Shown: in pieces, positions 6,280-12,781 of the stretch
How positions within the stretch are numbered: the stretch's first letter is position 1
Layout: every line of letters starts with the position of its first letter
NCBI GenBank assembly: GCA_023435505.1
Contig: JAEYRR010000376.1
Location: forward strand, 1-12,781
Reading direction: 5' to 3'
Origin: Bacillota bacterium
GTDB lineage: Bacteria; Bacillota; Clostridia; Lachnospirales; Lachnospiraceae
Length of the DNA stretch: 12,781 nucleotides
Made by a program: the position numbers and the translations under genes
The notes under the pieces: model-generated
Seen by the model: only the letters and a program-made list of their open reading frames with translations
Told to the model about the DNA's origin: nothing
The model's database searches: none

Positions 6280-8133
6280 TTAAGCAGTCTGCTCAAATTG
6301 AGAATTATATAGGTTAGCGTAAAATCCGCCTTTTTTCATAAGCTCTTCATGGTTGCCCTGTTCAATAATATCACCATTATTCATAACTAATATCATATCT
6401 GCATTCTTAATGGTAGAAAGACGGTGAGCGATGATAAAGCTGGTGCGTCCTTTCATCAGGTTATCCATGGCTTTCTGGATTCTTTCCTCTGTACGGGTAT
6501 CTACCGAACTGGTTGCCTCATCCAGAATCAGTATCTTATCATCGGCAAGTATGGCACGGGCAATGGTCAATAGCTGCTTCTGCCCCTGTGAGACATTGCT
6601 TGCCTCTTCATTTAATTCCATCTGGTATCCACCAGGAAGGGTTTTGATGAAATGATGAGCATGTGCAGCCTTAGCTGCTTCAATTACCTCTTCATCCGTA
6701 GCATCCAGTCTACCGTAGCGGATATTTTCCATAATGCTACCTTTGAATAACCAGGTATCCTGTAGAACCATACCAAACATCTTTCTTAATTCACTTCGAT
6801 TAAAGTCTTTGACATTATGGCCATCCACAAGAATTGCCCCATCTGTAACATCATAAAAACGCATCAGTAATTTTACCATTGTAGTTTTACCAGCACCGGT
6901 AGGTCCAACAATGGCAACCTTCTGACCCTGAGACACCTCACAGCTAAAATCATTGATAATGGTCTTCTCCGGATTGTAGCCAAATTTAACATGCTGAAAG
7001 CTTACATTACCCTCAAGGCCTTTAATTCTGACAGGATTCTCTACCTTAACGTCTTCTTCCTCTTCCTCTAAGAATTCAAAGACACGCTCTGCTGCAGCCA
7101 GTGTAGACTGGAACATATTACTTACCTGTGCAATCTGACTGATTGGTTGAGTAAAGCTCTTCACATATTGAATAAAGGCTTGAATATCACCAAGCTGTAT
7201 CGTTCCATTAATCATAAGCACTGCACCTATTACGGCTACTGCAACATAACCCAGGTTACCTACAAAGCTCATTATTGGCATCATAGTTCCGGATAAGAAC
7301 TGTGACTTCCAAGCTGATCCATACAGATCCTTATTTACCTGATTAAAGTCCTCTAGTACCTTCTCTTCTCCATTAAATAACTTAACGACATTGTGTCCCC
7401 CAAAGACTTCCTCCACCTGGCCATTCACATGACCAAGGTTCGCCTGTTGGTCTACGAAATGCTTCTGTGATTTTTTCATGATGATTCCCATTAATAACAT
7501 GGAAATAGGAAGAATCAAAATGGTTATCAAAGTAAGCAGTGGTGATATCGTCAACATCATAATAGCAATACCAATCAAGGTACAGATGGCTGTTACTATT
7601 TGTGTCAGAGACTGGTTCAAGCTGGTTCCCAAGGTATCTACATCATTCGTAAATCTAGAAAGTACTTCTCCATGGGTCATCTTATCAAAATACTTCATTG
7701 GCAGACGACTGATTTTCTCAGACATCTCTTTTCTCATGCGGAAGCTAATTTTTTGAGTTACACCGGTAACAATCCATCCTTGGATAAAAGCAAAGATTGC
7801 ACTGGTGATATAGAGAGCGATCAGAATTATGACAATATTTCCGATATAGCCAAAATCGATGCCTTCGCCACCACCTAATTTTCTAGCGAATCCTTTAAAG
7901 ATCTCTGTTGTTGCCTTACCTAAAATCTTAGGTCCGATAACAGTAAACACTGTGCTTCCTACAGCAAATAGAAAGACAAAGAAGAATCCTATCTTATAAG
8001 CACCGATATAATTCATCAGTTTCTTCAGTGTACCTTTTACATCCTTGGCTTTCTCTCCAGGAGCCATTCCTCTCATTGGACCATGGCCTATACCATGCTT
8101 TTTAGGTTTAAATTCTCTTTGTTTATTACTCAT
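6280..8133 (-). CDS. ABC exporter half-transporter with the catalytically competent NBD (second subunit of a heterodimer)
   Basis: This 617-residue type IV ABC exporter half has a six-helix membrane domain (about 35-350) fused to an ATPase. Motifs are Walker A GPTGAGKT (410-417), signature VSQGQ (514-518, a departure from LSGGQ), Walker B LILDE with catalytic Glu539, and switch His570 in AHRLSTI. Walker B Glu and His are intact, so this subunit should supply the working ATP site together with its partner's normal signature. The basic, glycine- and histidine-rich N-terminus (KPKKHGIGHGPMRGM) precedes the membrane domain. The start is the ATG at 8133, preceded by AAAGGAGG. It overlaps the last 8 nt of the upstream subunit gene, which suggests translational coupling. 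The frame is open further upstream, but that part only shadows the other gene. The substrate is unknown. A drug, peptide or lipid is plausible given the MarR regulator. Confidence 0.93.
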   Translation of the reverse strand: MSNKQREFKPKKHGIGHGPMRGMAPGEKAKDVKGTLKKLMNYIGAYKIGFFFVFLFAVGSTVFTVIGPKILGKATTEIFKGFARKLGGGEGIDFGYIGNIVIILIALYITSAIFAFIQGWIVTGVTQKISFRMRKEMSEKISRLPMKYFDKMTHGEVLSRFTNDVDTLGTSLNQSLTQIVTAICTLIGIAIMMLTISPLLTLITILILPISMLLMGIIMKKSQKHFVDQQANLGHVNGQVEEVFGGHNVVKLFNGEEKVLEDFNQVNKDLYGSAWKSQFLSGTMMPIMSFVGNLGYVAVAVIGAVLMINGTIQLGDIQAFIQYVKSFTQPISQIAQVSNMFQSTLAAAERVFEFLEEEEEDVKVENPVRIKGLEGNVSFQHVKFGYNPEKTIINDFSCEVSQGQKVAIVGPTGAGKTTMVKLLMRFYDVTDGAILVDGHNVKDFNRSELRKMFGMVLQDTWLFKGSIMENIRYGRLDATDEEVIEAAKAAHAHHFIKTLPGGYQMELNEEASNVSQGQKQLLTIARAILADDKILILDEATSSVDTRTEERIQKAMDNLMKGRTSFIIAHRLSTIKNADMILVMNNGDIIEQGNHEELMKKGGFYANLYNSQFEQTA

Positions 8134-10438
8134 GGTCAGCCACCTCCTTTGCATGAGCGGAATCCTCAAGGTCTTTATCAATCTCTTTCTGAGATAACTG
8201 AGATAAAGCAATCTGGCGATATACCTCACAATTTTCTAATAATTCTTTATGGGTACCTTTACCTGCAATACGTCCATCATCTAATACAATAATCTGTTCT
8301 GCATGAAGAATCGTACTGACACGCTGAGCTACAATAATTACGGTACTGTTTCCGATCTCCTTCTTTAAAGCTCTACGAAGAGTGACATCAGTCTTATAGT
8401 CCAAAGCAGAGAAGCTGTCATCAAAGATATAGATCTTCGGTTCCTTGGCAATGGCTCTTGCAATAGAAAGACGTTGCTTTTGACCACCGGATACATTGGT
8501 ACCTCCTTGGGAAATCTCACTTTGAAAACCTTCTTCCTTGGCTTCTATAAAATCAGTAGCCTGAGCAATCCTTGCAGCTTTATCAAGTATTTCCTGGGAC
8601 GCATCCTGTTTACCATAACGTAGATTACTGTCAATGGTACCGGAGAATAAAACACCCTTTTGAGGGACAAATCCGATTATTTCACGCAAATCATGCTGGG
8701 TTATATCACGGATATCCATACCATCAATGGTGATGGAACCATCTGTTACATCATATAGTCTTGGAATCAGATGAACTAATGTTGATTTACCGCAACCGGT
8801 ACTTCCAATAATCGCTGTGGTCTTTCCAGGCTCAGCCGTAAAATCAATATCAAATAAAGCTTCCTCATCTGCATTAGGATATGTGAAATTAACATGGTTG
8901 AATTTAAGATATCCTTTGACCTCTTCAAGTTTTTTAGGCTCATCAGTGTCCAGTATCACATTCTTTACTTCAAGCACTTCATCTATTCTCTTTATAGCAA
9001 CAACGGCTCTTGGTAAGAAGATTGAAATCATAGTCAACATTAAGAAGGACATAACAATCATAATTGCATACTGCATAAAGGCAAAGATATCGCCAGTTTG
9101 CATAACGCCTGACTCTACACCCTTAGCACCAAACCATGTAATCAGCAAACTAACTGCATACATAACAAGAGACATAAGTGGGAACATGAATGTCATGACT
9201 CTGTTGGTAAACAAGGTATTTCTCGTAAGTGCACGATTAGCCTCATCAAAACGTTTTTCTTCATGACGCTCTGCAGAAAATGCACGTATTACAGGTAAAC
9301 CGGTAAGAATCTCTCTAGTTACTAGGTTCATACGATCCACTAATTTCTGCATCAAATTAAATTTAGGCATCGCCACAGCAAATAATACACCTACAATTAC
9401 TAAAACAATTCCAACACCTAGAGCTATAATCCATGACATATGGGTATTGGTATTGATTACCTTGATGACACCACCGATCCCAAGAACAGGAGCATATAGA
9501 ACCATCCTAAGCAAGAGAACAGTCATAATCTGCACCTGTTGCACGTCATTGGTACAACGGGTAATCAAAGAAGCTGTGGAGAAATTATCTGTCTCCTGGT
9601 TTGAAAAACTAACCACCTTCTTAAACATCTGGCCCCTTAGATTGAAGCTTAATCCTGCACCGATTCTGGATGCTATTAACGTAACCATCAGTGCAATTGC
9701 CATAGCAAGTAAAGATACACCAAGCATCTTTAAGGCTGCTATAATTAGATAATGCAGCTGTATACCATCTACATCCATCCCGGCACGTTCATAAATAGTA
9801 GCTTCGTAATTAGTAACCATCGTATCTAAACTATCATCCATCTTGGATACTACATCCAAAACTTTTGCCGTTGCCTGTGCTCTTACTTCCTCTGGAAGCA
9901 TAGTAAGAATCTCAAAGAAGTTTTTATCTTTTACAGCTGCCTGATTCTCTTGTGGCATCTGTTGTAGCATATATGTTTTTGCCATATCGGCCATTGTATA
10001 TTTGTTGCCATTCTCATCTTCCTGAGAAGCAGTATAGAAGTAAATAGCTGCCATCGGCTTACTCATGACCTGACCTAATTTATCTATATCCGCATTTTTT
10101 TTACGAATGTACAAGGATTCTTTCTTGATTCCCTTGTAATCCTCAGCAATTTTCTCCACCTCTTGCTTAGTTAAAGTGGTAATATCTTTATACTCATAGT
10201 TACTTAACACATATTCCTGATCCTTTTTATCTAGGAATAGTAGAATCTGATTCATATCAGACTCCAACGCTGCCTCGGGAGTAACTTCTGTAATTCCTTT
10301 TTGGGCAATTCCGATATTAATGATATCTGAAGTATACGCTGGAAGTGATAAATCACACCATGCCTGTATAATCAGCAATGCAACAATACCCATAATTGCC
10401 AAATTAAAGGGTTTTAAATGTTTTAAAAATTTACCCAT
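8126..10438 (-). CDS. ABC exporter half-transporter with degenerate NBD and large extracellular insert (first subunit of a heterodimer)
   Basis: This 770-residue ABC exporter half is the partner of the next gene. The first membrane helix (about 12-30) is followed by an insert of about 180 mostly hydrophilic residues (about 48-226), predicted to lie outside the cell, before the second helix (about 229-255). The ATPase has Walker A GSTGCGKS (545-552) and a canonical signature VSGGQKQR (649-656). Its Walker B reads IFDD, with Asp674 where the catalytic Glu normally sits, and Gln705 (VAQRVSTI) replaces the switch His. This is the pattern of the degenerate subunit in heterodimeric exporters such as TM287/288 and BmrCD. 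Ordinary homologues are about 580-600 residues, and the insert explains most of the excess. TAGGAGGAG precedes the ATG 21 nt after marR. The stop overlaps the next start by 8 nt. Confidence 0.93.
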   Translation of the reverse strand: MGKFLKHLKPFNLAIMGIVALLIIQAWCDLSLPAYTSDIINIGIAQKGITEVTPEAALESDMNQILLFLDKKDQEYVLSNYEYKDITTLTKQEVEKIAEDYKGIKKESLYIRKKNADIDKLGQVMSKPMAAIYFYTASQEDENGNKYTMADMAKTYMLQQMPQENQAAVKDKNFFEILTMLPEEVRAQATAKVLDVVSKMDDSLDTMVTNYEATIYERAGMDVDGIQLHYLIIAALKMLGVSLLAMAIALMVTLIASRIGAGLSFNLRGQMFKKVVSFSNQETDNFSTASLITRCTNDVQQVQIMTVLLLRMVLYAPVLGIGGVIKVINTNTHMSWIIALGVGIVLVIVGVLFAVAMPKFNLMQKLVDRMNLVTREILTGLPVIRAFSAERHEEKRFDEANRALTRNTLFTNRVMTFMFPLMSLVMYAVSLLITWFGAKGVESGVMQTGDIFAFMQYAIMIVMSFLMLTMISIFLPRAVVAIKRIDEVLEVKNVILDTDEPKKLEEVKGYLKFNHVNFTYPNADEEALFDIDFTAEPGKTTAIIGSTGCGKSTLVHLIPRLYDVTDGSITIDGMDIRDITQHDLREIIGFVPQKGVLFSGTIDSNLRYGKQDASQEILDKAARIAQATDFIEAKEEGFQSEISQGGTNVSGGQKQRLSIARAIAKEPKIYIFDDSFSALDYKTDVTLRRALKKEIGNSTVIIVAQRVSTILHAEQIIVLDDGRIAGKGTHKELLENCEVYRQIALSQLSQKEIDKDLEDSAHAKEVADHE

Positions 10439-10459
10439 GTTCTCCTCCTATCTGTCTTG

Positions 10460-10966
10460 CTAATCTAGTTTTTTTGCGTTAGTACCTTCTTCGGTTCCCT
10501 TTTTCTTGGGTAAATTTGTTACGACCTCATACAGCCGATCCATCAGTCTCAGTAATTCGGCAGTATCCTCAGGTCCTAATCCATATAAAATCTGATTCAT
10601 ACACATATTGATGTTCTGTGCTATTTCCTGATTCACTTTTTCCGCTGTTTCTGTTAACGTGACATATACTGTTCTTCGATCCTCATTGGAAGGAATACGC
10701 ATAATACAACATTTCTCCTCTAAGGTCCTTAAGATTCGTGAAGTGGCAGGCTTGGAATGTAGCAACAGTTTACTTAATCTAGAAATAGGGACTCCTGGTA
10801 AATCTATCCCTGACCGGTTCTGTTTCTCCAATTCAGCTTGAATGACACCTAACATCTTAAACTCACTTTGTGGACACATGGTCACATCTGACACCTGATG
10901 ACGTACCAGTTTATTAAGACGAAACAGTTTTTCCATAAACAGTTGTGTTTCCTCTGATTGAATCAT
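10460..10966 (-). CDS. MarR-family transcriptional regulator
   Basis: This 168-residue winged-helix repressor is the first gene of the exporter operon. The recognition helix-turn-helix is about 61-85 (ISRLSKLLLHSKPATSRILRTLEEK region) and the wing about 86-104, with the family motif NEDRR at 94-98. Flanking helices (about 5-30 and 107-152) should form the dimer interface. A lysine-rich tail (PKKKGTEEGTNAKK) ends the protein. GGGGGAGG stands before the ATG at 10966. The 11-bp inverted repeat at 11018-11045, next to its own promoter, is the probable binding site. The expected circuit is autorepression relieved by a ligand, perhaps the exporter's substrate. That is inference from the family and the layout. 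Confidence 0.93.
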   Translation of the reverse strand: MIQSEETQLFMEKLFRLNKLVRHQVSDVTMCPQSEFKMLGVIQAELEKQNRSGIDLPGVPISRLSKLLLHSKPATSRILRTLEEKCCIMRIPSNEDRRTVYVTLTETAEKVNQEIAQNINMCMNQILYGLGPEDTAELLRLMDRLYEVVTNLPKKKGTEEGTNAKKLD

Positions 10967-11017
10967 TAGTTCCTCCCCCTCTTACTTATTTAGTAGTAAT
11001 ATGTCATTTTAATTAAC

Positions 11018-11045
11018 ACTGTTAACTATTAACCTAGTTAACAGT
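11018..11045. promoter_or_regulatory. MarR operator (11-bp inverted repeat)
   Basis: ACTGTTAACTA (11018-11028) and its perfect complement TAGTTAACAGT (11035-11045) flank a 6-nt centre. The site covers the predicted transcription start of the marR operon, just downstream of its -10 box. Size and symmetry suit a MarR dimer. Binding by the adjacent MarR is inferred. Confidence 0.8.
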
Positions 11046-11050
11046 ATTTC

Positions 11051-11078
11051 ATTATATTCCTTATGGGAATAAAGTCAA
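11051..11078 (-). promoter_or_regulatory. Sigma-A promoter of the marR-ABC exporter operon
   Basis: On the minus strand -35 TTGACT (11073-11078) and a perfect -10 TATAAT (11051-11056) are 16 bp apart. The operator at 11018-11045 follows directly. The leader to the marR ATG is about 80 nt. Confidence 0.85.
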
Positions 11079-11146
11079 CTCCTATTCATATTATTTATAC
11101 TTTTTTAATCATTCATACATTTACAAATTATAACTTACTGCCTATC

Positions 11147-11174
11147 TTGTTCTAGAAAAATAATGTGTTATAAT
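11147..11174 (+). promoter_or_regulatory. luxS: Promoter of luxS with extended -10
   Basis: -10 TATAAT (11169-11174), preceded by TGT, forms an extended -10. A weak -35 TTGTTC (11147-11152) lies 16 bp upstream. The short leader of about 28 nt before the ATG at 11209 leaves no room for a riboswitch. Confidence 0.75.
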
Positions 11175-11208
11175 GAGAAATATCCTAAAAAAAGAAAGGA
11201 AGAATACT

Positions 11209-11688
11209 ATGAAGCAGATTGCTAGCTTTACTATAGACCATATGCACTTACTACCTGGTATTTATGTGTCCAGAAAGGATAAAGTAGGGGAAAGTACGAT
11301 AACTACTTTTGATTTGCGTATGACAAGACCAAATTATGAACCTGTTATGAATACTGCAGAGATGCATGCCATTGAACATCTGGCTGCTACATTTCTACGG
11401 AACCATAAGGATTTTGGCAATAAGATTATCTATTTTGGACCAATGGGATGTCGGACAGGCTTCTACCTGCTTTTGGCCGGAGACCATGAATCTAAAGACA
11501 TCGTACCTCTTATTATAGAATTATTTGAATTTATAAAAGACTTTCATGATGAGGTTCCGGGCGCTTCCAAGGAAGGCTGTGGGAATTACCTAGATATGAA
11601 TCTTCCAATGGCTAATTATCTTGCTAAGAGATATCTGAATAATATCTTATACAAGATTGATAACGAGCATCTGGTTTATCCAGAGTAA
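11209..11688 (+). CDS. luxS: S-ribosylhomocysteine lyase LuxS (AI-2 synthesis)
   Basis: LuxS is a cytoplasmic metalloenzyme that splits S-ribosylhomocysteine into homocysteine and DPD, the precursor of the AI-2 signal. It is part of the activated methyl cycle. The 159 residues match the family length. The metal site is complete: His53 and His57 with catalytic Glu56 in HAIEH, and Cys124 in GCGNY. The catalytic Cys81 is in GCRTG. The substrate-binding N-terminus (SFTIDHMHLLPGIYVSR) and the DLRMTRPN segment are conserved. The start is the ATG at 11209, with AAAGGAAG at good spacing. An in-frame ATG at 11173 lies inside the -10 box and cannot be the start. The gene is monocistronic, with its own promoter and terminator. 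No pfs/mtn or methionine gene adjoins it in this window. Confidence 0.97.
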   Translation: MKQIASFTIDHMHLLPGIYVSRKDKVGESTITTFDLRMTRPNYEPVMNTAEMHAIEHLAATFLRNHKDFGNKIIYFGPMGCRTGFYLLLAGDHESKDIVPLIIELFEFIKDFHDEVPGASKEGCGNYLDMNLPMANYLAKRYLNNILYKIDNEHLVYPE

Positions 11689-11711
11689 AATTTATCCTAG
11701 TAATAGTAAAT

Positions 11712-11781
11712 AGGTGTCAAAGACATAGACAAGCATGATAGGCTGTCTGAATGCCTTTGACACCTTCTTTTATTTTTTTTT
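11712..11781 (+). terminator. luxS terminator, overlapping the end of the convergent gene
   Basis: An 11-bp stem pairs AGGTGTCAAAG (11712-11722) with CTTTGACACCT (11755-11765). A second internal pairing AGACA/TGTCT is possible. The stem is followed by TTCTTTTA and nine T, a strong U tract for plus-strand transcripts. The U tract overlaps the last codons of the minus-strand gene. In the other direction the hairpin lacks a good U tract but may still help. Confidence 0.85.
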
Positions 11782-12045
11782 CTGATTAATCATCTGCATC
11801 ATCATTTGCACTTTTTGCTGTTCCTCTGGAGACAATTTGGCAGTAATGCGTTTTATAAGTAGATTAGACTCCTCTTGAGTAAAGCTAAGCCCTTGCTTGC
11901 TCAACTGATTATTGGCATTCATAAGTGAGCTGAACCCTTGCGACATACTTTTTCCTTCTACCTCATTCAGTAATTTTACAAGAACCATCCTTTTTCTTGG
12001 ATCCATCTTTTTCACAATTGGATCTTCTAACCAGCTATTATCCAT
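11770..12045 (-). CDS. Small methionine-rich protein of unknown function (91 aa)
   Basis: I do not recognise this protein's family. It is a 91-residue soluble-looking protein without signal peptide or membrane segment. It is rich in Met (9), Lys and Gln and is probably helical. Its C-terminal part, LSPEEQQKVQMMMQMINQ, resembles LSPEQRSTFEMLNMVMNT near the end of the preceding gene's product, so the two may be related or interact. The ATG at 12045 is 5 nt after AAAGGGG. A GTG two codons earlier is in frame but overlaps that site. The gene follows its neighbour by 15 nt and is surely cotranscribed. The last three codons (Lys-Lys-Lys) and the stop are written on the back of the luxS terminator's T tract. 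Confidence 0.75.
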   Translation of the reverse strand: MDNSWLEDPIVKKMDPRKRMVLVKLLNEVEGKSMSQGFSSLMNANNQLSKQGLSFTQEESNLLIKRITAKLSPEEQQKVQMMMQMINQKKK

Positions 12046-12060
12046 AGGCACCCCTTTCTT

Positions 12061-12573
12061 CTACACAGTTTGTGTCGAACTATTTTCCTGGCTTGCAGAA
12101 TGATTACCATCCATTGACATGGTATTCATCACCATATTAAGCATTTCAAATGTGGATCTCTGCTCAGGACTTAACTGAGACATAAGAAAATCCATGAACC
12201 CATTCCGGTTATCTCCACCGTTTCTTTTATTCTTATCCATCTCAGCTGCTTGTAGGATATTCTGATTATAGGATTGATAAGCATTAAATATCTTCCTGGC
12301 TCTCATAAAGTTAAGCATATTATCCACCATTTCCACTTCGCCCGGAAGACAAGCACCCCTTATACTGGTCAGCAGTACCTCAGGATCCTTAGGCTCACTG
12401 TTAATGTCCATGGCTAGTAGTTCCCCAGGATTACTCATTTCCTCGACCGTACTCATCAAATCATTCGCCTTTAGTATTACATTCATACCACTTTGTACCT
12501 GTGGTGAAACATGTGGTAGGGCTGCCTTAAAAATATTAATTGTATGTTCGTCTACAAATTGATTGCGTCTCAT
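12061..12573 (-). CDS. Methionine-rich protein of unknown function (170 aa)
   Basis: I do not recognise this protein's family. It is a 170-residue protein with no signal peptide or membrane segment. Helix-prone sequence makes up most of it, with 16 Met. An N-terminal part (about 1-105) ends in NMLNFMRARKIFNAYQSYNQ. A polar linker (DKNKRNGGDNRNG, about 116-128) precedes an amphipathic stretch FMDFLMSQLSPEQRSTFEML (about 129-148) shared in part with the next gene's product, and a Ser/Asn/Gln-rich tail ends it. The start is taken as the ATG at 12573. A GTG four codons upstream (12583-12585) is also in frame, and the weak GTGGGTGAT site overlaps it. The gene is the first of a two-gene unit, divergent from azlC and convergent with luxS. 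Both genes use codons like their neighbours, so they look resident. Confidence 0.75.
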   Translation of the reverse strand: MRRNQFVDEHTINIFKAALPHVSPQVQSGMNVILKANDLMSTVEEMSNPGELLAMDINSEPKDPEVLLTSIRGACLPGEVEMVDNMLNFMRARKIFNAYQSYNQNILQAAEMDKNKRNGGDNRNGFMDFLMSQLSPEQRSTFEMLNMVMNTMSMDGNHSASQENSSTQTV

Positions 12574-12599
12574 TGTATCACCCACTTTTCATTTATACA

Positions 12600-12629
12600 T
12601 TTATATTCAATGATAGATGAAATATTCAA
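12600..12629 (-). promoter_or_regulatory. Possible promoter of the two methionine-rich protein genes
   Basis: On the minus strand TTGAAT (12624-12629) and TATAAA (12600-12605) are 18 bp apart, just upstream of the first gene. The match is imperfect. ATATTCAAT occurs twice here (12603-12611 and 12622-12630), which might instead be a regulatory direct repeat. Confidence 0.35.
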
Positions 12630-12650
12630 TATACTATGGAGGAAAAAGTG

Positions 12651-12659
12651 TGTTATACT
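12651..12659 (+). promoter_or_regulatory. Extended -10 element of the azlC promoter
   Basis: TGTTATACT is an extended -10 (TG, one base, TATACT) 38 nt before the azlC ATG. No convincing -35 is present at the usual distance. It resembles the TGTTATAAT element of luxS. Confidence 0.5.
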
Positions 12660-12697
12660 AATTTGGTATTTTATAACTATTACATAAGGAGATGTCT

Positions 12698-12781
12698 ATG
12701 AATCCAAAGAAGAAAGCCCTTCGTGCTGCTTTTCCCCATACCATACCGGTTTTGACTGGTTTTAGCATCCTAGGCTTAGCA
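12698..12781 (+). CDS. azlC: AzlC-family branched-chain amino acid exporter subunit (N-terminus only)
   Basis: Only 28 codons are in the window. MNPKKKALRAAFPHTIPVLTGF followed by SILGLA has the basic start, the AFPHTIPVLTGF motif and the first membrane helix typical of AzlC, the large subunit of the AzlCD exporter of branched-chain amino acids. AAGGAGA stands 6 nt before the ATG. AzlD, a small membrane partner, would be expected just downstream, outside the window. Confidence 0.8.
   Translation, partial: MNPKKKALRAAFPHTIPVLTGFSILGLA

Noticed and set aside
8134..8229. A longer N-terminus for the second exporter subunit starting at 8229
   Set aside because: It only shadows the end of the first subunit gene, has no ribosome binding site, and its residues do not resemble the family start. 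The ATG at 8133 has AAAGGAGG upstream.
8817..9266. A 149-codon plus-strand open frame, and similar frames opposite other genes
   Set aside because: They lie antisense to well-supported ABC, GH25 and cysK coding regions, lack family motifs and ribosome binding sites, and follow the codon phase of the real gene.
11173..11208. A longer luxS product starting at the ATG at 11173
   Set aside because: That ATG lies within the -10 box, so it would not be on the mRNA, and the extra residues are not part of LuxS.
10967..11208. A SAM or S-adenosylhomocysteine riboswitch before luxS
   Set aside because: The luxS leader is only about 28 nt by the predicted promoter. The structure in this gap is explained by the MarR operator.
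12635..12700. A 21-codon plus-strand open frame ending over the azlC start
   Set aside because: It has no ribosome binding site, spans the predicted azlC -10 element, and its overlap with the azlC ATG seems accidental.
1..12781. CRISPR array, insertion sequence, prophage or toxin-antitoxin system
   Set aside because: No regularly spaced repeats, transposase or integrase frames, terminal inverted repeats with target duplications, or recognisable toxin pair were seen. The methionine-rich pair shows no toxin or antitoxin features.

Overview
The window comes from a low-GC Gram-positive bacterium, most likely a clostridium of the Lachnospiraceae type. The evidence is AT-rich sequence, strong AGGAGG-type ribosome binding sites, sigma-A promoters close to TTGACA/TATAAT, U-tailed hairpin terminators, and the gene set (potA with an XRE-cupin regulator, a GH25-FN3 wall lytic enzyme, a paired MarR/ABC exporter operon, luxS). 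The species cannot be fixed from sequence alone. No tRNA, rRNA, CRISPR array, transposase or phage gene was seen.

Layout. Everything from 1 to 10966 is on the minus strand. Reading in transcription order: a MarR repressor (10966-10460) and the two halves of a heterodimeric ABC exporter (10438-8126 and 8133-6280) form one operon. It starts at a promoter with an 11-bp inverted-repeat operator and ends at a perfect 30-nt palindromic terminator. Next is a cysteine synthase gene (6133-5231) interrupted by an in-frame TAA at codon 33, then a compact, relatively GC-rich intergenic element, then trpS (5069-4065). A secreted GH25 muramidase with five FN3 domains (3887-1599) follows. Last is an XRE-cupin regulator (1378-839) with a tandem operator, followed 43 nt later by potA (795 to beyond the left edge), the spermidine/putrescine importer ATPase. 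On the right, luxS (11209-11688, plus strand) is divergent from the MarR operon and convergent with two small methionine-rich proteins of unknown function (12573-12061 and 12045-11770, minus strand). A partial azlC-like gene starts at 12698 on the plus strand and runs off the right edge. No gene-free stretch exceeds about 300 bases.

How the genes work together. There are several independent modules: polyamine uptake under its own regulator, cell-wall hydrolysis, tryptophanyl-tRNA charging, cysteine synthesis (apparently broken), MarR-controlled export, and LuxS-based SAM recycling with AI-2 production. The points most worth checking are the nonsense codon in cysK, the uncharacterised pair of methionine-rich proteins, the intergenic element upstream of trpS, and the clear operators for the XRE-cupin and MarR regulators. 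I found no convincing evidence of a wholly new multi-gene system.
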